From Promicromonospora sp. AC04 (lineage in GTDB: Bacteria > Actinomycetota > Actinomycetes > Actinomycetales > Cellulomonadaceae), in assembly GCF_003058225.1 (NCBI RefSeq), contig NZ_QBUG01000007.1:287498-351497 (forward strand): a DNA stretch of 64,000 nt. The letters run 5' to 3'. Made by a program: the position numbers and the translations under genes. Numbering within the stretch: the stretch's first letter is position 1; each line of letters opens with the position of its first letter. Below the pieces are notes generated by a model. It was not told the origin of the DNA, did no database searches, and saw only the letters and a list, made by a program, of their open reading frames with translations. Below are positions 25,436-34,102 of this stretch, piece by piece.

Positions 25436-27253
25436 GTGACCGGACCGAGGAGTGGAGCCGGAGGGACAACACCACCGCCCCGACCAGGGCCTGATATGCC
25501 TGTGCCTGGGCCGAGGCCGGTGGTGTGGGCGCCGCGTGCGCGCATCATCGAGGTGCTCGTGCCGTACGACCCCTACGAGGAGCCCGAGCACATGCCGCTG
25601 CGCCTCGTAGGTGCGGGCGAGCCCGGGTACTGGGGCGCCGACAGCGTGCTCGGGCACGGCACCGACTACGGCTACTCGGTGGACGGCGGGCCGCTGCTGC
25701 CCGACCCGCGCAGCGTGTGGCTGCCGCAGGGCATCCACGGGCCGACCAGGGTCTTCGACCCGGCCTTCGACTGGTCCGACGGCACGTGGTCCCCGCCCGA
25801 CCTCACCACTAGCGTGCTCATGCACGTCGACACCGAGACGTTCACGCCGGAGGGCACCCTCGACGCCGCGACGGAGCTGCTGCCCACGGTCGCCGAGCTC
25901 GGGGTGCACGGCGTCGAGCTCGCGCCCGTCGCCGCGTTCGACCCGGCGCTCGGCCCCGCCCGCGGGGTGCGCCTCTACTCCGTGCACGAGCCGTACGGCG
26001 GCCCGCGCGCGCTGCAGCGCTTCGTCGACGCCGCGCACGCCGTTGGCCTCGCCGTCGTCCTGGACATCCCCTACCGCTGGGCCGTGGCCGACGAGCTCGG
26101 CCTGGAGGCCTACGGCCCGTACCTCACGGGCGGCGGCGGCCGCCCGCGCGCCCAGCGGAGCGGCGGCGACGCGGGCGAGCACGCCCTGCAGGCGATGCGC
26201 CCCCGGACCGGGCAGGTCCCGCTGGACCGGCCGCGCACCGGCCCCATCCAGCTCCGTACCGGCCAGGTCCCGACGATCGGCACGCGGGCCGGCAAGGTCC
26301 CGTCCTCGCCGACCGTCCGGACCGACTACGTGGGCGACCGCATCAACCTCGACGGCAGCGGCAGCCGCGGCCCCCGGGACTTCCTCGTGGACGATGCCAG
26401 GCACTGGCTGCGCGAGTACCACGTGGACGGCCTGGTGCTCGACGTCGACGCGCTGGTGGACCGCTCGCCCACGCCGTTCCTCGGCGAGCTGGCGGACTAC
26501 GTCGTCGGGATGGGCGAACAGCTCGAGCGCCGGTTCAGCCTCCTCGTGGACGGCCCGGGCAGGAGCGACCGGCTCACCACGATCCTGCTCCGCATCCTGT
26601 CCGGACCGGGCAAGGCGGAGGACATCCAGGCGCTGCAGATGCTCGCCGACCTGGTGCACCCGTCGGTGCGCCGGGCCTCCCGGCAGAACGGCGGGCGGCG
26701 CAACCGGGTCCGGGCCGGCGCGAGCGTGGTCGAGGACATCACCCGGCTCCCCGCCGCCCAGCTCACGGTCCCGTGGGCGGGCGAGGAGAGCCCCGCCACG
26801 GCGCTCCTCGGCGTCGACGACGTCGACATCCGGGCCAGCGTGCTCGCCACCGTCATCCTCGCGGGCAACCCGCTGGTCCTCGACACCGTGCACGCCCCGG
26901 TCGTCCCGCGCAACCAGAACGAGCAGCGCCTGGCCCGCTGGGCGCACGAGCTGATCGCGATCCGCCGGGCCATCGCCGAGGAGCTGGACCTCCCGCTGGA
27001 GGTCCGGTCCACCGCCGACCGTTCGGTCATCGCGGTGCTGCGGGGCAGCCTGGCATTCGTGCTCAACACGGGCCACGGCCTCGCCGCCCTGCGCCTGGGG
27101 AGCCTGCTGCGGCCCGCCGAGGGCGCGATCAGGGCGCCGCTGCCCGCGGCCTTCAAGCTGGCTGCCGCCTGGGAGCCGGGCGCCACCCGCCTGGTCGGCG
27201 ACACCCTCACGGTCCCGCCCAGGATGACCGCCGTGCTGCGCGCGGAGACCTGA
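25436..27253 (+). CDS. TreZ-like (maltooligosyltrehalose trehalohydrolase) protein that lacks catalytic residues
   Basis: A 605-residue GH13-like protein that follows TreZ from end to end: VVWAPRARIIEV, DPRSVWLPQGIHGPTRVFD, FTPEGTLDAATELLPTVAELG, then AYGPYLTGG and RINLDGSG followed by REYHVDGLVLDVDAL. Key positions have changed. The Arg two before the nucleophile is Val334, although Asp336 remains. The acid/base Glu region reads LLVDGPGRSDR with no Glu, and the HD pair of the transition-state Asp is missing in RASRQNGGRRNR. Between YGPYLTGG and DYVGD is a Pro/Gly-rich insertion of about 60 residues with RTGQVP-type repeats. Probably a non-catalytic glycan-binding or regulatory relative; no treY follows. 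Confidence 0.75.
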   Translation: MTGPRSGAGGTTPPPRPGPDMPVPGPRPVVWAPRARIIEVLVPYDPYEEPEHMPLRLVGAGEPGYWGADSVLGHGTDYGYSVDGGPLLPDPRSVWLPQGIHGPTRVFDPAFDWSDGTWSPPDLTTSVLMHVDTETFTPEGTLDAATELLPTVAELGVHGVELAPVAAFDPALGPARGVRLYSVHEPYGGPRALQRFVDAAHAVGLAVVLDIPYRWAVADELGLEAYGPYLTGGGGRPRAQRSGGDAGEHALQAMRPRTGQVPLDRPRTGPIQLRTGQVPTIGTRAGKVPSSPTVRTDYVGDRINLDGSGSRGPRDFLVDDARHWLREYHVDGLVLDVDALVDRSPTPFLGELADYVVGMGEQLERRFSLLVDGPGRSDRLTTILLRILSGPGKAEDIQALQMLADLVHPSVRRASRQNGGRRNRVRAGASVVEDITRLPAAQLTVPWAGEESPATALLGVDDVDIRASVLATVILAGNPLVLDTVHAPVVPRNQNEQRLARWAHELIAIRRAIAEELDLPLEVRSTADRSVIAVLRGSLAFVLNTGHGLAALRLGSLLRPAEGAIRAPLPAAFKLAAAWEPGATRLVGDTLTVPPRMTAVLRAET

Positions 27254-27312
27254 CCTGAGAGCCTGAGGGGCAGGGACCGGCACCGGCCGGCCGCGCGGAG
27301 AGGTGGCACCCG

Positions 27313-28173
27313 ATGGCAAAGACGCCGGAGCAGCTGTGGAAGACCCCGGCCGACGAGGCCCTGCGCTGGGTGCGTGGCACGGACCTGAGTGCCCTGGACC
27401 AGGCCGCGACGCCCGGCTGGCGGGGCAGCCGGGCCGAAGGGGAGGAGCTCATGGCCGTCCGCGGGCACGAGCTGGCCGACCTGCAGGAGCGCCTCTTCGC
27501 GCACGGCCGCACCGGCGGCGACCGGTCCGTGCTGCTCGTGCTGCAGGGCCTGGACACCTCGGGCAAGGGCGGGATCGTGCAGCACGTCGTGGGCATGGTG
27601 GACCCGCAGGGCGTGATGCACCGCGGGTTCGGCGTGCCCACCGAGGAGGAGCGGGAGCACGGTTACCTGTGGCGGATCCGCAACGCGCTGCCCGTGCCCG
27701 GCTACGTCGGCGTGTTCGACCGGTCGCACCACGAGCAGGTCCTGGTGGTCCGCGTCAACCGGCTGGAGCCGGTCAAGACGTGGCGCAGGCACTACCGCGA
27801 GCTCAACGAGTTCGAGGCCGAGGTGGCGGCGTCGGGCACCGCGATCGTGAAGGTGGCACTCGTCGTCTCGGCCGACGAGCAGAAGAAGCGCCTGGCCAAA
27901 CGGCTCGACCGGCCGGACAAGCACTGGAAGTACAACCCGAACGACATCGACGTACGCCTGAAGCTCCCGGAGTACGTGGCGGCCTACCAGGAGATGCTTG
28001 ACCGCACGTCCACAAAGGAGGCGCCTTGGTACGTCGTCCCGGCGGACCGGAAGTGGTACTCCCGCCTGGCCGTCACCGAGCTGCTGACCGGCGCCCTGCG
28101 GTCGCTGGACCTGGGCTGGCCGCCCGCCAGCTTCGACGTGGCGGCGGAGAAGGCGCGCCTGGCGGCGACCTGA
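27313..28173 (+). CDS. ppk2: PPK2 family polyphosphate kinase
   Basis: A 286-residue enzyme that transfers phosphate between polyphosphate and nucleotides. Walker A is GLDTSGKGG (79-87), the lid-region HRGFGVPTEEEREHGYLWR is typical of PPK2, and Walker B is in YVGVFDRSHHEQ. KHWKYNPNDIDVR and APWYVVPADRKWYSR close the core. Normal PPK2 members have WYE after FDRS; here it is HHE. A GGAGAGG site precedes the ATG. Whether it makes ATP from ADP or from AMP cannot be told. It ends at a hairpin shared with zapE. Confidence 0.92.
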   Translation: MAKTPEQLWKTPADEALRWVRGTDLSALDQAATPGWRGSRAEGEELMAVRGHELADLQERLFAHGRTGGDRSVLLVLQGLDTSGKGGIVQHVVGMVDPQGVMHRGFGVPTEEEREHGYLWRIRNALPVPGYVGVFDRSHHEQVLVVRVNRLEPVKTWRRHYRELNEFEAEVAASGTAIVKVALVVSADEQKKRLAKRLDRPDKHWKYNPNDIDVRLKLPEYVAAYQEMLDRTSTKEAPWYVVPADRKWYSRLAVTELLTGALRSLDLGWPPASFDVAAEKARLAAT

Positions 28174-28208
28174 GGAACCTCGGCCCTGCGCGTTGGGCCT
28201 TCGGTTCC
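28174..28208. terminator. Hairpin between convergent ppk2 and zapE
   Basis: GGAACC-TCGGCCC (28174 on) pairs with GGGCCTTCGGTTCC (ending 28208) with one bulge and an 8-base loop. It lies between two convergent genes and can end transcription from either side. Confidence 0.65.
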
Positions 28209-28216
28209 GTTCCGGC

Positions 28217-29263
28217 TCAGACGAGCTTGCGCCCTTCCTCGGCCAGGGCGCCCAGGCGGGACAGTGCCCGGTAGTACTTCTTGCGGTACCCGCCGGCGAG
28301 CATCTCCTCGGTGAACAGGCCGCGGGTGTCGCCCGAGCCGCCGAGCAGCACCGGCACGTCCCGGTCGTAGAGGCGGTCCACGAGGACCACCAGGCGCAGC
28401 GCCACGGCCTGCGCCGTCACGGGGTGCACCCCCGTCAGGGCGACGACGGAGACGCCGTCGAGCAGCGCGCCGTAGCGGCTGGGGTGCACGGTGGCGAGGT
28501 GTTCCAGCAGGTCGTCGAACGCGTCCAGCGTGGCGCCCGGGCGGGCGGCCGCGGCGACGACCTCGTCCTCGGTCAGCGGCTCGGAGTCGGTCACGACGTC
28601 GCGATGGCGGTAGTCCTCGCCGTCGACCCGCAGGGTCTCGAAGCGGTCGGACAGGGCCTTGATCTCGCGCTGGAAGTCCTGGGCGGCGAAGCGGCCCTCG
28701 CCCAGCGCGTCGGGCAGCGTGTTCGACGTCGCAGCGAGCGCCACGCCCCGGTCCGCGAGCTCGCGCATGAGGCGGGACATCAGCGTCGTGTCGCCCGCGT
28801 CGTCGAGCTCGAACTCGTCGATGCAGACGAGCTTCTTGGCGGCGAGCGCCTCGACGGTCGGGAGGAAGCCGAGCGCCCCGACGAGGTTCGTGTACTCGAC
28901 GAACGTGCCGTACGCGGCCTTGTCCGGGCCGAGCGCCTCCCCGACAGCGTGGGCGAGCGAGGTGAGCAGGTGGGTCTTGCCGACGCCGAAGCCGCCGTCG
29001 AGGTAGACCGCGGGGGCGGCCTGGCGGCGGGCGAACAGGCCGCGCTTCGGGGCCGTGATCTGCTGGGCGATCTCCGTCAGGCGGGCGAGCGCTCGGCCCT
29101 GGCTGGGGTGTGCCGGGTTGGCGCGGTAGGTCGCGAACCGGGCCTGCGCGAAGTGGCGCGGGGGTACCAGGTCGGTGACGAGCCGGTCGACAGCGACCTG
29201 CGGCCGGACCGCGCACAGGGCGGTCTGAACGGTCTGGCTGTCAGTGGTGGTAGCGACTGTCAC
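28217..29263 (-). CDS. zapE: Cell division protein ZapE (AFG1-like ATPase)
   Basis: A 348-residue cytoplasmic P-loop ATPase of the AFG1/ZapE family, which in Escherichia coli associates with the Z-ring under stress. Walker A is GGFGVGKTHL (90-99) and Walker B is LVCIDEFELDDAGD; LMRELADRGVALAATSNTLP carries sensor 1. The family signature FQREIKALSDRFE and DYRHRD are present. A minus-strand TAATCT box lies 8 bases before the GTG start. Confidence 0.92.
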   Translation of the reverse strand: MTVATTTDSQTVQTALCAVRPQVAVDRLVTDLVPPRHFAQARFATYRANPAHPSQGRALARLTEIAQQITAPKRGLFARRQAAPAVYLDGGFGVGKTHLLTSLAHAVGEALGPDKAAYGTFVEYTNLVGALGFLPTVEALAAKKLVCIDEFELDDAGDTTLMSRLMRELADRGVALAATSNTLPDALGEGRFAAQDFQREIKALSDRFETLRVDGEDYRHRDVVTDSEPLTEDEVVAAAARPGATLDAFDDLLEHLATVHPSRYGALLDGVSVVALTGVHPVTAQAVALRLVVLVDRLYDRDVPVLLGGSGDTRGLFTEEMLAGGYRKKYYRALSRLGALAEEGRKLV

Positions 29264-29316
29264 GAAGCAGAAGATTACCGGCGGGTCAGCTCACCGGGCG
29301 TGCCACGAGAGCAACG

Positions 29317-29970
29317 TCACACGTGCACGACGGCGGGTGCGCCGGCCTGGTCGAGGAGCTCGCCGAGGGCGCTGACGACCTGGGCCGGCGTCCTGGTCTG
29401 GGCCGGGTCCTGGTTGCGGTCGTCCCCGGAGACGGCGTGGTCGACGACGAGCTCGTGGAAGCGGACGGCGCGGGCGTTCGGCTGGGCCGCTTCGAGGCGC
29501 AGCACCTGCACCAGCATCGCGAGCCCGGCCCCCGTGACGCTGATCGCGCCGGAGCCGGCCATGGCTTCGCGGGACGCGGCCCCGTTGAGCACGACGTACG
29601 GGTCGCCCGGCGCGAGCAGCGGTACGAGGGCGCGTGCGGCTTCGAGGTGCGCGGTGAGGTGGGAGGCGAGGGTCGCGGACCACTGGTCCGGGTCCGCCTC
29701 CAGGAGCGGTGCGCCCTTGTGCCAGCCGCCGATCGAGGCCACGACGGCTCCGGGCAGCGGCGCGCCGGCCCGGGCGCAGGCGGCGCGGACGGCGTCGGGC
29801 AGGGTGGCGACGGTGTCGTACCGGACGGGGACGACGCCGTCTCCGCCGTCGGGCAGCGGGGAGCGGGCGGCCGCCAGCACCGTGCGCCCGTCGGCAGCCA
29901 GGCCGCGTGCGACCCGGCTGCCGACGTACCCGCTCGCCCCGACGACGAGGACGGGGCGGGTGCTGTTCAC
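29317..29970 (-). CDS. NAD(P)-binding short-chain dehydrogenase/epimerase-like protein
   Basis: A 217-residue Rossmann-fold protein. The nucleotide loop is VLVVGASGYVGSRVARGL at the N-terminus; VVASIGGWHKGAPLL and YVVLNGAASREAMAG correspond to later strands. The catalytic Tyr-x3-Lys of classical short-chain dehydrogenases is not seen, so it may bind NADP as a sensor or act on an unusual substrate. Start GTG at 29970, with TAGCCT 6 bases upstream. It sits between zapE and the DUF805 pair and has no obvious pathway partner. Confidence 0.75.
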   Translation of the reverse strand: MNSTRPVLVVGASGYVGSRVARGLAADGRTVLAAARSPLPDGGDGVVPVRYDTVATLPDAVRAACARAGAPLPGAVVASIGGWHKGAPLLEADPDQWSATLASHLTAHLEAARALVPLLAPGDPYVVLNGAASREAMAGSGAISVTGAGLAMLVQVLRLEAAQPNARAVRFHELVVDHAVSGDDRNQDPAQTRTPAQVVSALGELLDQAGAPAVVHV

Positions 29971-29976
29971 CTGCTC

Positions 29977-29982
29977 AGGCTA
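29977..29982 (-). promoter_or_regulatory. Leaderless-type -10 box (TAGCCT)
   Basis: On the minus strand TAGCCT is followed after 6 bases by the GTG at 29970. Confidence 0.5.
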
Positions 29983-29984
29983 GG

Positions 29985-30446
29985 TCAGACGGCAGCCGTC
30001 TGCTCCACTGCCTTGGGGTCCGGGCCGAAGCGGTTGGGGCCCGGGGTGCCGGCGGTCGCCTCCCACACGATCAGCATGATCGAGCCGACGAACGGGACCA
30101 GGGCGAAGAAGATCCAGAAGCCGGACCGGTCGGTGTCGTGCAGGCGGCGGACCGTGACACCGAGGCCCGGCAGCAGCAGCGCGAGGTTGACGATCGACAG
30201 GATCAGGTAGCCGGTGATCACGGAGCCGGGCAGGGCCGGGATCGGCGCCGTCGGGTCGGCGGCAGTCTGGTACTCCATGATGGACGCCGAGTACGCGCTG
30301 AGGCCCGGCACGACTACTGCCACGTACAGGACCAGCGACACGATCGTCACGGCCAGGGCGTACCACCAGTACTCGGAGCGCCGGGCGCGGCCGCTGAACA
30401 CTGCGTACTTGGACAGCACGGTCCGGATGGACTCGATGAACGACAT
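29985..30446 (-). CDS. DUF805 membrane protein (copy 1)
   Basis: A 153-residue membrane protein with about four hydrophobic helices. DUF805 hallmarks are KYAVFSGRARRSEYWWYAL at the N-terminus, the TVRRLHDTDRSGFW motif and the C-terminal GPNRFGPDPK. The family function is unknown. Copy 2, at 30643, is read in the same direction 196 bases upstream, and their upstream regions also match. GAGAGG lies 11 bases before the ATG. Confidence 0.9.
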   Translation of the reverse strand: MSFIESIRTVLSKYAVFSGRARRSEYWWYALAVTIVSLVLYVAVVVPGLSAYSASIMEYQTAADPTAPIPALPGSVITGYLILSIVNLALLLPGLGVTVRRLHDTDRSGFWIFFALVPFVGSIMLIVWEATAGTPGPNRFGPDPKAVEQTAAV

Positions 30447-30540
30447 CGGGAAGAAGCCTCTCTCACGGTTGTGCCGGAAATATCCAGCAAGTGCGCACAT
30501 ATTGTCCCGATGCATCACACAGTGCACAAGACCCAAAACC

Positions 30541-31174
30541 GGGCAGAACTACCCATCGGCGCGCTTCAGCCGCCGGCCCGGCAACAGGAACGGGGCGATC
30601 CTTCACCCGAAGGTGCGGACCGCCCCGTGCCAGGTACGTCGGTCAGTACGCGACCTCGGGCTGCGCGGGCGCCTCCTGCGCCTTGGGGTCCGGACCGTAC
30701 TGGTTGGGCCCGATCTCACCCGGAAGGGCGGCCAGCACGATGACGATGATGCTGCCGACGAACGGGACGTAGCCCAGCAGGAAGAACCAGCCGGACTTGC
30801 CCGTGTCGTGCAGGCGCCGGACCGCCACCGCGATGCTGGGCACGAGCGTCCCGAACAGGACGACCACCCACAGGACCGAGCCGATCGTCCCTAGCACCCC
30901 CGGCTCCTGCGTGACCGGGTCCATCGTGATGAGCGCCGGGACGATGAACGCCCCGAAGACGACGGCGGTCACCAACGCCACCGCGAGCTGCCAGAACCAG
31001 TACTCGGACAGCCGGGCGCGCCCGCTGAAGACGCCGTACTTGCGCAGGCAGGTACGGACGGACTCGAAGAACGACATGTGCTGGATGTTTCCTTGGGTCG
31101 TGGCGGGCAGGTACGCACAGTTTCCCGACGCGTCACGCGGCCCGCAAGGCCGTGACCTGGGCAGAAGTACCCAT
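30541..31174 (-). promoter_or_regulatory. Conserved element upstream of both DUF805 genes
   Basis: GGGCAGAACTACCCAT (30541-30556) and GGGCAGAAGTACCCAT (31159-31174) differ at one of 16 positions and sit at nearly equal distance upstream of each gene. A second, weaker match (about 30485-30520 against 31107-31139) shows that the whole leader was duplicated with the gene. The element contains a near-palindrome (GGGTA and TACCC). Its role is unknown. Confidence 0.5.
30643..31077 (-). CDS. DUF805 membrane protein (copy 2)
   Basis: A 144-residue paralogue of the gene at 29985. It begins SFFESVRTCLRKYGVFSGRA and has the VRRLHDTGKSGWFFLL motif and the tail GPNQYGPDPKAQ. About four membrane helices are visible. 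The pair arose by a tandem duplication that included the upstream region. No function is known; genes for lipid or envelope processes are not adjacent except the ATP-grasp ligase read from 32507. Confidence 0.9.
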   Translation of the reverse strand: MSFFESVRTCLRKYGVFSGRARLSEYWFWQLAVALVTAVVFGAFIVPALITMDPVTQEPGVLGTIGSVLWVVVLFGTLVPSIAVAVRRLHDTGKSGWFFLLGYVPFVGSIIVIVLAALPGEIGPNQYGPDPKAQEAPAQPEVAY

Positions 31175-31202
31175 GGTCAGGCCCGGCGGGCAGCGGGCCG
31201 CG

Positions 31203-32507
31203 TCAGTACCCGGTCGCCGTCGGCTCCGGGTAGAACTGCGCGTACTTGCGGCGGTAGTTCTGCGTGATCCCCTCGACGATGAGCCGGCGCTTGAGACCGG
31301 AGTCGGCGTCGTACTTGAGGGGGTTGACGACGTTGCCGCTCGCCCTGAGCGCCTTGAGCCGGCTCTTGAGCTCCGGGTCCAGGACGTACTTCGTCAGGAG
31401 GCCGAACGGCACCACTGTGTACAGCACCTCGTGCACGGCCCGCACCGGGCGGATCGGGCGGTGCAGCACCCAGTCCTCGACAAGCACGCGGGCCACGTTG
31501 GCCCCGCCTGCCGTGACGTAGTAGTTGTTCCGGCCGATGCGCGGGTTGACCTCGAAGTACACGTGCTGGCCCGTGCGCGGGTCCAGCTTGTAGTCGAAGT
31601 TGGCGAAGCCCACGTAGCCGGTCGTGTCGAGGAACCGGGTGGCGGCGTCCATGGCGTCGTCGTACGCCTCGACCAGGATCGCGGCCGGGATGCCGAGCGT
31701 GCCCGGCGTGTGCTCCTCCAGCAGCACCCGGCCGGTGGCCAGGAGCGTCACCTCGCCCGTCGTGTCGCGGTAGGCGGTCAGGGACCGCATCTGCGTCTCG
31801 TCGCCCGGGATGAACTCCTGCACCAGGAACGTGCCCGGGTACTTGGCGTCCGCGAGGTTGCCCAGCAGCTCGTCCAGCTCGGCGCGGGAGTCGATGTGGT
31901 GGATCTTCGCCTTGCCGGGGAAGTCCACGTAGTACCACTCGGCGCTGTTGGACGGCTTGCCGACAACGGGGAACTGGAGGTCCACCTCGAGGGCCGGCAC
32001 GGCGGCGCGGCCGCCGTCGGCCACCAGCTTGGCGACGTCCACCGCCACCGTGCGCGGCGTCGGGATGCCGAGCTGGTCGCAGACCTCCGCGAAGCCCTCC
32101 TTGCTGCTCACCTGTTCCAGGACCGGCAGGGACGGGTAGGGCAGCACGTAGCCCGCCGCCTCCAGCCGGTCCCGGTTCACGATGACGGTGCGCACGTGCC
32201 AGTCCGCGTTGGTGAGCAGCACGAGCACCTTGTCCCGGTGCTGCTGCGCGATGCCCTCGAGGGTCGAGAGGAACACGTCCACCTCGTCCAGGCCGGGCAC
32301 CACCACGTTCTCGGCGATCGCCGAGTCCTGCATCGCGCGGGTGGCGACCTTGGAGAGCACCACCGCGTGGGTGCCGTACTGCTCGTGGAACGCACGCACC
32401 AGGGCGTACATCCCGACGTCGCCGCCGACCCCCACCACCATCATCTCCGGGACGGGCTGCTCCCCGCCGCCGTCCACCGGCCCCTTGTCCGCGGGGTATC
32501 CCCTCAC
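31203..32507 (-). CDS. ATP-grasp carboxylate-amine ligase (D-aspartate ligase type)
   Basis: A 434-residue ATP-grasp ligase. After an N-terminal PreATP-grasp domain (VVGVGGDVGMYALVRAF) come the ATP-binding parts FPVVGKPSNSAEWYYV and GTFLVQEFIPGDETQM, and the metal-binding motif GYVGFANFDYKL with VYFEVNPRIGRNNYY. The sequence type resembles ligases that add D-Asp or a similar acid to the lysine of peptidoglycan precursors; this assignment is inference. The GTG start overlaps the gnd stop codon (GTGA at 32504-32507). A FemX-like bridge enzyme is encoded at 36058. Confidence 0.78.
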   Translation of the reverse strand: MRGYPADKGPVDGGGEQPVPEMMVVGVGGDVGMYALVRAFHEQYGTHAVVLSKVATRAMQDSAIAENVVVPGLDEVDVFLSTLEGIAQQHRDKVLVLLTNADWHVRTVIVNRDRLEAAGYVLPYPSLPVLEQVSSKEGFAEVCDQLGIPTPRTVAVDVAKLVADGGRAAVPALEVDLQFPVVGKPSNSAEWYYVDFPGKAKIHHIDSRAELDELLGNLADAKYPGTFLVQEFIPGDETQMRSLTAYRDTTGEVTLLATGRVLLEEHTPGTLGIPAAILVEAYDDAMDAATRFLDTTGYVGFANFDYKLDPRTGQHVYFEVNPRIGRNNYYVTAGGANVARVLVEDWVLHRPIRPVRAVHEVLYTVVPFGLLTKYVLDPELKSRLKALRASGNVVNPLKYDADSGLKRRLIVEGITQNYRRKYAQFYPEPTATGY

Positions 32508-33940
32508 GCCTCAGCCTCCGTGCGGTCGCCGGACCACTCGGTGTGGAACGTGCCCTCACGGTCGACCCGCTTGTAGGTGTGCGCGCCGAAGAAGTCGCGC
32601 TGCGCCTGCACCAGGGCGGCGGGCAGCCGCTCGGCGCGGACGCCGTCGTAGTACGCGAGCGAGGAGGAGAACGCGGGCGTGGGCACGCCGTTCTGGGCAG
32701 CGCCCGCCACGATGCGGCGCCACGCGGGCAGGCCGCTCGCGACGGCGTCGGTGAAGTACGGGTCCGCGAGGAGCAGGGGCAGGTCCTGGTCGCGCTCGTA
32801 GGCCTCGGTGATCCGGTTCAGGAACCGGGCGCGGATGATGCAGCCGCCGCGCCAGATCCGGGCCATCGCGCCCCGGTCGATGTCCCAGCCGAACTCGGCG
32901 GCGGCCGCCGCGATCTGGTCGAAGCCCTGCGAGTAGGCGACGACCTTCGAGGCGTAGAGGGCCTGGCGGACGTCCTCGATGAACGCGTCGCGGTCCTTGA
33001 CCTCCCACTGCGCGGCGTGGGCCGGCAGCGCCGCACGGCCGGCCGCGCGCTGCGGCACCGAACCGGACAGCGCCCGGGCGAACGTGGCCTCCGCGATACC
33101 CGTGATGGGCACGCCGAGGTCCAGGCCGTTCTGCACGGTCCAGCGGCCGGTGCCCTTCTGCTCGGCCTGGTCCAGGACGATGTCGACGAAGGCCTTGCCG
33201 GTCTCGGCGTCCACGTGCTGCAGGACGTCGGCGGTGATCTCGATGAGGAACGACTCCAGGTCGCCCGTGTTCCACTGCGCGAAGATCTGGCCGATCTCCG
33301 CGGCGGTTGCACCGAGCCCCTGGCGCAGCAGGTCGTACGCCTCCGCGATGAGCTGCATGTCGGCGTACTCGATGCCGTTGTGCACCATCTTGACGAAGTG
33401 GCCGGCGCCGTCGGAGCCCACGTAGGTGCAGCACGGGGTGCCGTCCACCTTCGCGGAGATGTCCTCCAGGATGGGCCCGAGCGACGCGTACGACTCGGGC
33501 GTGCCGCCCGGCATGATGGACGGGCCGTTCAGCGCGCCCTCCTCGCCGCCGGACACACCGGTGCCGACGAAGTGCAGGCCGTGCTGCTTGAGGGCGGCCT
33601 CGCGCCGGATCGTGTCCGGGAAGTGCGCGTTGCCGGCGTCGACCACGATGTCGCCCTCCTCCAGGAGGGGCACCAGCTCGTCGATGACGGCGTCCGTGGG
33701 ACCGCCGGCCTTGACCATGATGACCACCTTGCGCGGCCGCGCGAGCGAGGCGACGAAGTCCGCCATCGACTCGCTCGGGACGAACTCGCCGTCGCTGCCG
33801 TGCTCCGCGACCAGCGACTCGGTCCGCGCGTACGAACGGTTGTGCACCGCCACCGTGTAGCCGTGACGTGCGAAGTTCCGCGCGAGGTTGCGACCCATCA
33901 CCGCCAGCCCGGTGACGCCGATCTGTGCTGTGCCTGACAC
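32504..33940 (-). CDS. gnd: 6-phosphogluconate dehydrogenase (decarboxylating)
   Basis: Converts 6-phosphogluconate to ribulose-5-phosphate with NADP in the pentose phosphate pathway. 478 residues, the full-length type. The coenzyme fold is IGVTGLAVMGRNLARNF with the NADP-type HNRSYART after it; the catalytic parts are VDAGNAHFPDT, FVGTGVSGGEEGA and GHFVKMVHNGIEYADMQ. The C-terminal helical domain includes GTGRWTVQNGLDLGVP. GTG start with AAGGAG 7 bases upstream; alternative upstream starts lack this. The coupling to an ATP-grasp ligase is unusual. Confidence 0.96.
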   Translation of the reverse strand: MSGTAQIGVTGLAVMGRNLARNFARHGYTVAVHNRSYARTESLVAEHGSDGEFVPSESMADFVASLARPRKVVIMVKAGGPTDAVIDELVPLLEEGDIVVDAGNAHFPDTIRREAALKQHGLHFVGTGVSGGEEGALNGPSIMPGGTPESYASLGPILEDISAKVDGTPCCTYVGSDGAGHFVKMVHNGIEYADMQLIAEAYDLLRQGLGATAAEIGQIFAQWNTGDLESFLIEITADVLQHVDAETGKAFVDIVLDQAEQKGTGRWTVQNGLDLGVPITGIAEATFARALSGSVPQRAAGRAALPAHAAQWEVKDRDAFIEDVRQALYASKVVAYSQGFDQIAAAAAEFGWDIDRGAMARIWRGGCIIRARFLNRITEAYERDQDLPLLLADPYFTDAVASGLPAWRRIVAGAAQNGVPTPAFSSSLAYYDGVRAERLPAALVQAQRDFFGAHTYKRVDREGTFHTEWSGDRTEAEA

Positions 33941-34090
33941 GTTCTTGCTCCTTCTGAAGTGGGAACAGGCCGGCCTGCGCGCAGCGCACGCCGTGACCCA
34001 CGGCCAGCCTAGTGCCCGGTACGACACCGCGACGCAGGTCACGATCCGGCGACAGCCGCGCGCCTCCGTCCCGCGGCAGCGACGCGGACG

Positions 34091-34096
34091 TACCGT
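34091..34096 (+). promoter_or_regulatory. Leaderless-type -10 box (TACCGT)
   Basis: TACCGT lies 6 bases before the GTG at 34103 and favours it over the adjacent GTG at 34100. Confidence 0.5.
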
Positions 34097-34102
34097 GAAG
34101 TG

